Made by a program: the position numbers and the translations under genes
NCBI GenBank assembly: GCA_032164295.1
Contig: JAJHTX010000005.1
Location: 992,001-1,056,000 of the forward strand
Direction: 5' to 3'
DNA: 64,000 bases
From: Inonotus obliquus
Lineage: Eukaryota; Basidiomycota; Agaricomycetes; Hymenochaetales; Hymenochaetaceae
Part shown: positions 57,301-64,000 of the stretch, piece by piece
Layout: every line of letters begins with the position of its first letter
Position numbering within the stretch: position 1 is the first letter of the stretch
The notes under the pieces: model-generated
Database searches by the model: none
The model's input: the letters and a program-made list of their open reading frames with translations, nothing else
Told to the model about the DNA's origin: nothing

Positions 57301-60300
57301 TCAGACAAGCAAAACTTCAACTCCAAAATCATTACGCATTACATCGTACCACTCGACGACGCCTCCTTGCATGTCACGAATGGCCCACACGCGCTCCATG
57401 AGCAGGCGCACACTTCTTACATTGCCGATATTCTCGTCCAGCGTGCAAATACGAGAGCGAATGAATCGACGCTGCTCATGCTTGTCGGTCATACACCCCG
57501 CGAGCATCAAAGGAAGCACGAGCATGCGATCAATCGTGACATCGGTTAGGCTAGCAAGGTCGCCAACTATGGCGTTCACGGCATTATTTATTTCGGGAAC
57601 ACCTAGATGATACGGAGTTAGCAGTTGAGGTGATTTGGGAGTATTGGAAGGCATACTTGGATTAGGTTCATTAATGACGGAGGCGAGATATAGGGAGGCG
57701 GCGTGCAGGAAGACCTTTCCGACGCGTTGGTATATATCGCTCGGGTACCGTTTCCCAGGTGCGTGGCCTTCTGCGTTTGTTGCGAAGGTATCTGGTGCGG
57801 AACCGCCCGTGGTGGTTCCAGGTTCTCCGCCGATCGACGGATCAAAAGAAGCCGTGGAAGTTGATGTGGAATGAGCTGCAGCCGCCGCATTCATAGCACG
57901 TGTCACATTGCTCCCTTGTCCAGCTTGAGTTGCTGGCGGGGCAACACTGTGATCCTGCATGGCAGTCTCCACAGATGCAGAGAGCATGTGTCCAGTACTC
58001 TCGGCGATGGTACTAACGAGGAGTCTGTCCTCGATAGCAGCACTTCGGCGAAGCAGTTCGCGGTTTGACAAAGTTCCCAGCTGTCGTTCTTGTGCTTTCC
58101 ATTGCGCAAGCGTAGCAGTCTCTCCCAGGATGAGGAGGACATCTTCAGGACAGCCCATGAAGTGGCTCATGTTTATGATCTGAGCGGTCTGGTTGTTACC
58201 CTCGCGTGTAACAGTGTTTCCAAAAAGACGGCGACACGTTTCGAGGAAGCGCGGTGATTGTTGCTGTGAGATCGCCGCGAAGATGTCGTACCACTAAGAC
58301 ATGGGCGTCAGCGCAAGAAGCCTCAGAATGATCGGCAGGAACAGCCATGGGGAAGCGATCTACGCATGAGTTAGACTACTCACAATGATCATCTTCGCTG
58401 TAAGCTGTTCAGCTTCTCCCATCAGCGCCAGTGTCTCTATGGGCGCTTCATTTTCTGGTGCACAGAGTGCTGTTTGGGCAAGCCAGTCGCGCGCCATGTT
58501 GAGATGTACCTGCCAATCATCCGCACCTCCTTGAAGCAGGAAGTATGCGACGAGGTGCAGCGATGCCAGAGCATCGGATGCGGCATAGCTAGCGCTAGGC
58601 ATCGCTGCACCTGTATCGGACGCACGTGCTGTCTTGTTACCCAACTGCCAAACTGCGCGGTTGAAGAATTGCTGGGCAGTTGACTGTTGAGGATCGGGGT
58701 CGGGCGGGTCGAGGAGGCGCGCGACGCGAATTGTTTTGTTGTGCTTCGCAGCTAGTGCGCATGACGCATTGACAAGCGGTCCGTACGGTTCGCGAGAAAA
58801 TAACTGTATAGGAGACAAATGGCCGAAGCCAACAAATGTTACATTCAATATCTCGAGTGCTCATTCACATTATCTGTTTCAGGGACTGTACATACGTTCT
58901 GCAAAGCACCCCGAACTCTCGCAGTTGCAAATCCGTACTGCATCGGCATAACGCTATCGAAGTAATATTGCACGTGGGGATCAACAAGGGCAGGATCTGT
59001 CAATGGGTCGGTGTATCCTGTACCCGGCGTGGAGCCTCGTTCTGAAACAGTTCCCGATACCGATGTGGATGAGGAACGGCTTTGAGGGGGACCGTATGTA
59101 CCACCGACGGGGAAAAGGAGCGATTCGTCACCTGATATCACTAACGGGGAGCTGTTGACCGCTGAGGTACCAGTCATGTTGTTCATTCCCGGAACCGCTA
59201 GACCACCCATATCTGGAGAAGTGCCCGCGCCACTATTGCCAAAGGAAAAATCAACCAGCGATGAATACGGGCCTTGACCTGATGTCGAAGGACCGAAAGG
59301 ATGGTGCCCAGATATGTACGGAGAGTTCCCGTGTGATGACGGAGAGCCACCTGTAAAGAAAAGCGGTGCGTCAGTTTCTGTAAGGCTTCAGCAGAATGAG
59401 ATCTAGTTAACGAGAAAAGGCAGGCGGATGTGAAACGAAATGTGAATATCAAATATACGATTATGAAATCGCAGTCAATGTACGAGAAGGGAAAGACCGA
59501 GAGCAAGGCAATTCATATCCCGCAAGGTATGCTCCGCCGGAACTTATTTCCCATAGGCTCCACGATCCCGACCTTCGAGGCACTACAGGCACTACGGAGC
59601 ATTACGAACGCTTAAGCGAGGATGAATGTCTTAGCGGCAACAGGTGACACGATTAGACAAGCACCGATCAAGGCTCGAGCAGCACGGTTGGTCCGCTGCG
59701 GTGGGAGTGGAGATAAGAGTACCGATTCGATTGTAATAGGGCGTGCGACAAGACGACGGACGGTGGAATTCGGCAAAGAGGTGCATCTTCGATCCCAGCA
59801 GGAGCGAGAGACGAGTACCATCCATCAGAGATCAAGAATGAACAGCCTTGCCAACAGTGATTCGGCTAGGAGACCGGCGGTGGAACCACATGGACGGTGA
59901 TTTGAGGACCGAAAATGGCAAGACTCGAATTCAGGGTCGAGAATTGAGAACGTTGCAGTGCGGGAAGTGAAAGCACGGGGAAAAACCCAAGGCAAAACAG
60001 GGCGGAATGGAGAAAGCCACGTAAACCCTGCACCTGCGAAAATGGGACGGAAGAATAAAGGCGGAGATCCATCGAAGCATTGCAAGAGGAGACTTAAGGT
60101 TGCTGATGAAGCGTGACGAGGAGTGACGGGTTCTAGTGATCGTCGGCCACCATCAAGTCGCCGAAATGATAGCCCAAAAAAGGAAGGCTGAGACCGTGTA
60201 CGTAGCGTGGGAAACAGCCGTGCTAACTCGAATCGGTCACACTCAGTTGCCGCGACGTGACGCCTCCAAGCCGACGACAATATACAATATGACACAAGGC

Positions 60301-62453
60301 GTCCCTACAAATCCTCCGACATGACCGGCATGGTGCGCACCGGTACCGTCGACAAGAGCAAAGTACTCCTCAGGGTTGCATCGCTAGCACGACGAGTACT
60401 GATCGAATGCGATGCGATGCGGTGCTGTGCTGAGTGTTGCGGGCAATGAGGACCAGTGAATGGATTGATGTAGCAGGTAATGCTCGTCAGGTGCCAGTCA
60501 CATCGTTCGCGATGCATTATGTCGAAAGAAGGTACTAGGATAGGGTTGCCTTGTCGCGTGAATCGGAGAGAAGACACGTTGATGAGATGAACTGATCGAA
60601 TCATCGGATCGTAATATTGGAGAACCCTTCCCGCCAAAATTGGGGCGTGCTTAAGCCCAAAACCGATTCGATCTCTAAACGGAGCCCAAACACCGACACG
60701 GGCAAGTTGGGGCAACGAAGGACCCGAATTTCCAACACCGTTCGTGGCGCAGTGCTACCAACGCAACCAGCTGTGGGAACAGAGCCTTTGATGCAAGAGG
60801 AAGTCGGGGGATCAAGAGCCAAAGATATGAATTGATACGGAAAAGCCACCGAGATCGAGGGATTCTCCGAGAAGGAAACAATAAACTCTGAAAAAAAGAA
60901 ACGGATTCTTACCTGTTAGAGAAGGGGAGCTCGAGTATCCCAGACTGTGGCGTCTTTTGTCTAGCTCCTGTGTATTTCGCTGGTGCGGCGGAGACACGAC
61001 AAAGCTGGAACGCCGATTGAAATGTTGTTGTTCGTGCCCTTGCTCGAACTGGCTAGGAAAGCTAAGATAGTCGAATTCTCCACCCATAACCGAGGGCGCC
61101 TGCGGGATTTGCGGCGCTTGCTGCGCCGTATGGTGAGCTGATCGGAAGCCTTGTAGATCGCGCGGCGAAGGATAAGGCCCATAACGAACGTTCTGGGACT
61201 GCGGCTGCGGCTGCTGCGCGAAGTGCTGTTGATTGAATTCAAAGGACATGCCGCTATCGTGCATTTGGCCCCCCATACCACCGAAGGCTCCCATGGGTCC
61301 AATGGATCCCATGCCACCGAGGCCGCCAAAGACAGCAGGGCCAGACATCGACCGGTGGGTCGCGAGCGAATGACCATAAGATGCCGAGCCAGATGATGCA
61401 TTGGATCCTGAGGGGAGCGTTGAAGAACGCGACGTGCTGCCACTTTGCGTAAGCCGTGGCTGGCCACGAACCATGCCCGCTTTGATAAGTTTCTCTTTGA
61501 TACCGGCCTTGTATGCTTCAACGGCCTGCTTGTCCTGATAATCCAAAGTAAAGCCTGTCAGCCAACTGCACCCTTCTAGACGGAGTACGGAAACACAGTA
61601 AAAATCAGTCTAGTGCTCATGTCATGGAAGAGACATAGCCCCAGGGGACGACCGATCATAACAGGACGAATGCACAAGCAAGGAGGAAAGGCTACTAATA
61701 ATAGGCATAGTGGAGCAATACTTACGCGCATCCATGCAGGGCGTTTAGGACCCCATCCTAGGCAGTCAATACGCAGACGAATGCAAGTCTGACACGAGTT
61801 GTCGGTGCGTTGCTCGTCGCATTTCTAAAATGAATAATGTTTGTTAGTCAGGGCCGATGAATAAAATACAGATTAGCGATTAGTAATTTACTTGCCTTTC
61901 GACGAATACGACACGTCCTTGTGTTCCAGAAAGTACGCGTCAGCAAATAATCCTCAAGGAAAAAGGAAAAAGGGGACGCGTACCAGCAACCGCCCTTGCC
62001 AGTATTCTGAGTGTTTGGCTGGGGACTATTTGCCTGACCCGGTTGCTGCATAGTAAGGACGACTTCCGGGTGCCGTACTGGCGCGTTCTTCTCAACCTTG
62101 GAGGGCTGGTCTTGTTCAGGCGTGTCGCTTTCGTTACTGCTTGCTCCGAGGGAGAGAGATTGTATGTTAGGGGACGGGGTAAGCCGTGGAGACACGTTTG
62201 AAGAGGAATCGGAATTAGCAGGAGTGAGTGGAGAGGGACTGTCTTCGCAAGAGCTAACGCTATGTGAGCTGATGTAGGGGGTCTGAAGCATTCCGCCTCT
62301 GTCGGCGGGAACGGGGACGGAGTCTATAGTAGTAGCAGTAGCAGTAGTAGTAGTAGAAGGGGTAGGAGAGAGTCGAATGGAGTCAGATAATATATGATGT
62401 TGAGTGATGTGAGGGTGGAGAGGAGATAGTGCCGATGTGTGAGGTTCACACAT
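57301..62453 (-). CDS. Zn2Cys6 transcription factor with fungal-specific C-terminal domain
   Basis: The start at 62453 opens a Ser/Thr/Pro-rich N-terminal region of about 150 residues. The zinc cluster is spread over three exons: GGCWTCRIRRK, then KCDEQRTDNSCQTCIRLRID, then CLGWGPKRP, six Cys in C-x2-C-x6-C spacing halves. A linker (DKQAVEAYKAGIKEKLIKAG) and a long Gln/Ser/Gly-rich middle follow. The C-terminal part resembles the fungal-specific transcription factor domain PF11951: YYFDSVMPMQYGFA, a conserved helix ending HLNMARDWL, WYDIFAAISQQQSPRF and LPLMLAGCMTD, ending DFGVEVLLV. Two splice oddities are present: a GC-AG intron inside the zinc cluster (61825-61895) and a 1,562-nt intron (59351-60912). 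Length is about 950 residues. Target genes are unknown. Confidence 0.85.
59351..60912 (-). other. Unusually long intron in the transcription factor gene
   Basis: The donor AACAG/GTAAGA at 60913/60912 and the acceptor TTTACAG at 59351 keep frame: SPSLTG joins GSPSSHGNSPY. At 1,562 nt it is more than ten times the size of most other introns here. Frames inside it (for example 59825-60295 minus) have no recognised similarity. Confidence 0.6.
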
Positions 62454-62869
62454 TATGAGCAGATGGCAAAAGGTGGAACAAGGAAGGAGGTTGAGATGGA
62501 CCGAGCTGTGTCTTATGCGGAGAGAATATAAGGGATAGGAAATGCACGAGGGGCGTGACTGAGTCGGGATTCAGATTTTTTATTTGTGAGATCTGGAGAT
62601 CCACGCGACCTTCTTTAAGTATAAATCTATATCTATACTTAAATCGGCCCATGTAATTTAGCGTTTCCCATCAATGTCCGCCATCAGGCACAAAGGATGA
62701 CTAATCTCCGTGTTCACTGGATTGACTAAGCATTCCGTACCATTCCCATCAAACCTAATATGTCATTCTGTACGCGTATCAACAAGTATCAAGTACAGCT
62801 CTCAGGCCTTCGGTAGTAAAACACAGCAACAAAACACTCGACAAAGCCAAGAAATCATCATCACAATCA
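62454..62869. other. Intergenic
   Basis: Upstream region of the first regulator and 3' flank of the second. Nothing else supported. Confidence 0.4.
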
Positions 62870-64000
62870 TCATACAAGCAGAATGGGCATCCCGCCTCCG
62901 CGCTCACGTAATACATCCCGCCAGCTTACGTCCCCCTCGTATTCTGCGCACCGTCGTCCGCCTCGAGCAGCAGCGTTCTTTCTTTGTCTGTCTCGGCGTT
63001 CCCACACAGTCTCCATCACCGCCACAACCGAGCCACAATTGCCCGCCCCGCCCTCGCTTTCGAGCAGTTGCTTCAACGTTGCTCGTTCCGTCTCGTCGTC
63101 GGTCATGCATCCAGCAAGACAAATCGGGAAAACAACGCTACGGACAACCGAACGTCTCAAGGATTTAGGCTCGGTTGGAACGCGTTTTAGAGCGTTGATA
63201 GTCTCAATCACGCCCTGACGTATCTCCTTTACTCCGGGCTTATCCCCGCTTAGCACGGTATGGAAATATAGCCGAGCGGAGGCGCGGAAGATATCTGCTG
63301 TGAGTCGTCTCCGATTCTCCAGTGAATCATCCTGCTGTGCCGACTCATTTCGGTAAACACCCATATCGCCTTCGGCTAACGCTCGCAGGCAGTTCTCCTC
63401 AATCCTGCTTTTGCGTTCCGCAAGTTCGACAAAGCTCAGGGTCTGATTCTTGGTCTCCTCCTCCTTCCATGCTGCAAGCGCCGATATCTCCGCGAGTGCA
63501 AGGAACGTCAAGTTATCGCAGCCCATCACTTCTAGCATCGAGAACTCGGCCTCTGTCCGAATTGGTGGTCCGTCGACCTCAACGATGCGTGCACTGTCAG
63601 CGAACAGCGCTCGGTAAACCCAAAGGAACTTTGGCTCGCGGACAATTGTTACACTTGCGAGTACTTCGAACCACATCGTCGTACGAACAATGAAGCTTTG
63701 CAACTCGTTGTTGCGCCTCATTCGCGTGAGCACATCGAGATGGTAGCCCTCGTGTATCGACGCCAGTAGTGTTCCGACCCAGCGACAAGCGACACCGAGG
63801 AAGAAGTCCCATTCTCCGAGACCACCAGCGAATAAGAAAGAACTGATGCATTGGAGACCAGCCATGGCTTCGGCTTCAGTTAGCGTTTCGTTGCTTGCCT
63901 GCGTCAGGGCCATCTGCGTGCGAGCATAGTAATCACTACCGTCATCTCCTTCCGGTGCAGCTGCGAGACTCTCAATGAACGCGAGAGGAGTTCGGCGCGA
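62870..64000 (-). CDS. Second fungal-specific transcription factor-type protein (partial, 5' end outside window)
   Basis: An uninterrupted frame of 377 codons runs from the window edge to a stop at 62870-62872. It resembles the C-terminal half of the neighbouring regulator, with LQCISSFLFAGGLGEWDFFL, WFEVLASVTIVREPKFLWVY, a MLEVMGCDNLTFLALAEISA block, VVFPICLAGCMTDD (compare LPLMLAGCMTD) and a closing WRDVLRERGGGMPILLV. These are the blocks of the PF11951-type domain. No intron is seen in this part. Any zinc cluster would lie beyond the right edge. Same strand as its neighbour, so a tandem pair. Confidence 0.8.
   Translation of the reverse strand, partial: SRRTPLAFIESLAAAPEGDDGSDYYARTQMALTQASNETLTEAEAMAGLQCISSFLFAGGLGEWDFFLGVACRWVGTLLASIHEGYHLDVLTRMRRNNELQSFIVRTTMWFEVLASVTIVREPKFLWVYRALFADSARIVEVDGPPIRTEAEFSMLEVMGCDNLTFLALAEISALAAWKEEETKNQTLSFVELAERKSRIEENCLRALAEGDMGVYRNESAQQDDSLENRRRLTADIFRASARLYFHTVLSGDKPGVKEIRQGVIETINALKRVPTEPKSLRRSVVRSVVFPICLAGCMTDDETERATLKQLLESEGGAGNCGSVVAVMETVWERRDRQRKNAAARGGRRCAEYEGDVSWRDVLRERGGGMPILLV

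Noticed and set aside
59825..60295. 156-codon minus-strand frame inside the long intron
   Set aside because: No recognised similarity and it lacks a connection to the flanking exons.
62325..62360. AGTAGC/AGT microsatellite-like run as a regulatory repeat
   Set aside because: It lies in the N-terminal coding exon of the regulator and encodes a Thr/Ala-rich stretch.
1..64000. tRNA, rRNA, CRISPR arrays, bacterial-type operons
   Set aside because: Looked for and none seen; intron-rich genes show a eukaryotic nuclear sequence.

Overview
The window is a piece of a fungal nuclear genome, most likely a mushroom-forming basidiomycete (Agaricomycetes). The protein genes are broken by many short introns of about 45-70 nt with GT...AG ends. 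The gene content is typical of the group: a fused dethiobiotin synthetase/DAPA aminotransferase, a Zn2Cys6 regulator, and a chromodomain Ty3/gypsy element. No bacterial features (operons, ribosome binding sites, CRISPR) are present. Exon joins were made by eye from splice signals and reading frame and were not checked against transcripts.

The window has two halves. Positions 1 to about 19,900 are an AT-rich, transposon-filled block. It holds decayed unclassified genes, two related broken Tc1/mariner-type transposases (about 3,975-4,948 and 17,045-18,475, both minus strand) and one 8.6 kb Ty3/gypsy chromovirus (7,708-16,333). The chromovirus has two LTRs, a 5-bp GTTAC target duplication, a polypurine tract, a gag zinc knuckle, protease, reverse transcriptase, RNase H, integrase and a C-terminal chromodomain, and it is broken by many stop codons. 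It sits inside an older reading frame that becomes continuous again if the element is removed. Its primer-binding site is complementary to the LTR's own transcript start, which suggests Tf1-type self-priming. All substitutions I could align between the two LTRs are transitions.

Positions 19,951-64,000 are gene-dense and housekeeping in character. In order: citrate synthase (-), PITH-domain protein (+), UBX/TUG-like protein (+), an unrecognised small gene (+), Alba-type nucleic-acid-binding protein (+), APC10 (+), DDT-WHIM-PHD chromatin protein (-), class V aminotransferase (-), TRAP-alpha-like ER membrane protein (+), complex I NDUFB10-type subunit (-), BIO3-BIO1 fusion (+), VPS34 (-), four-TM MARVEL-like protein (-), SH3 protein of the Lsb/Pin3 type (-), ICln/Lot5 (+), NUP159/214 nucleoporin (-), GBD/FH3 protein (-), a Zn2Cys6 transcription factor (-) and a second, partial regulator of the same type running off the right edge (-).

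The genes act in unrelated processes: TCA cycle and respiration, biotin synthesis, membrane traffic and autophagy, nuclear transport, cell cycle, chromatin and cytoskeleton. Several divergent pairs share short intergenic regions of 140-230 bp. Points for a second look are the self-priming signal, the transition-only decay, a 7-nt microexon, two GC-AG introns, two alternative C-termini for ICln and a 1.56 kb intron in the regulator gene.
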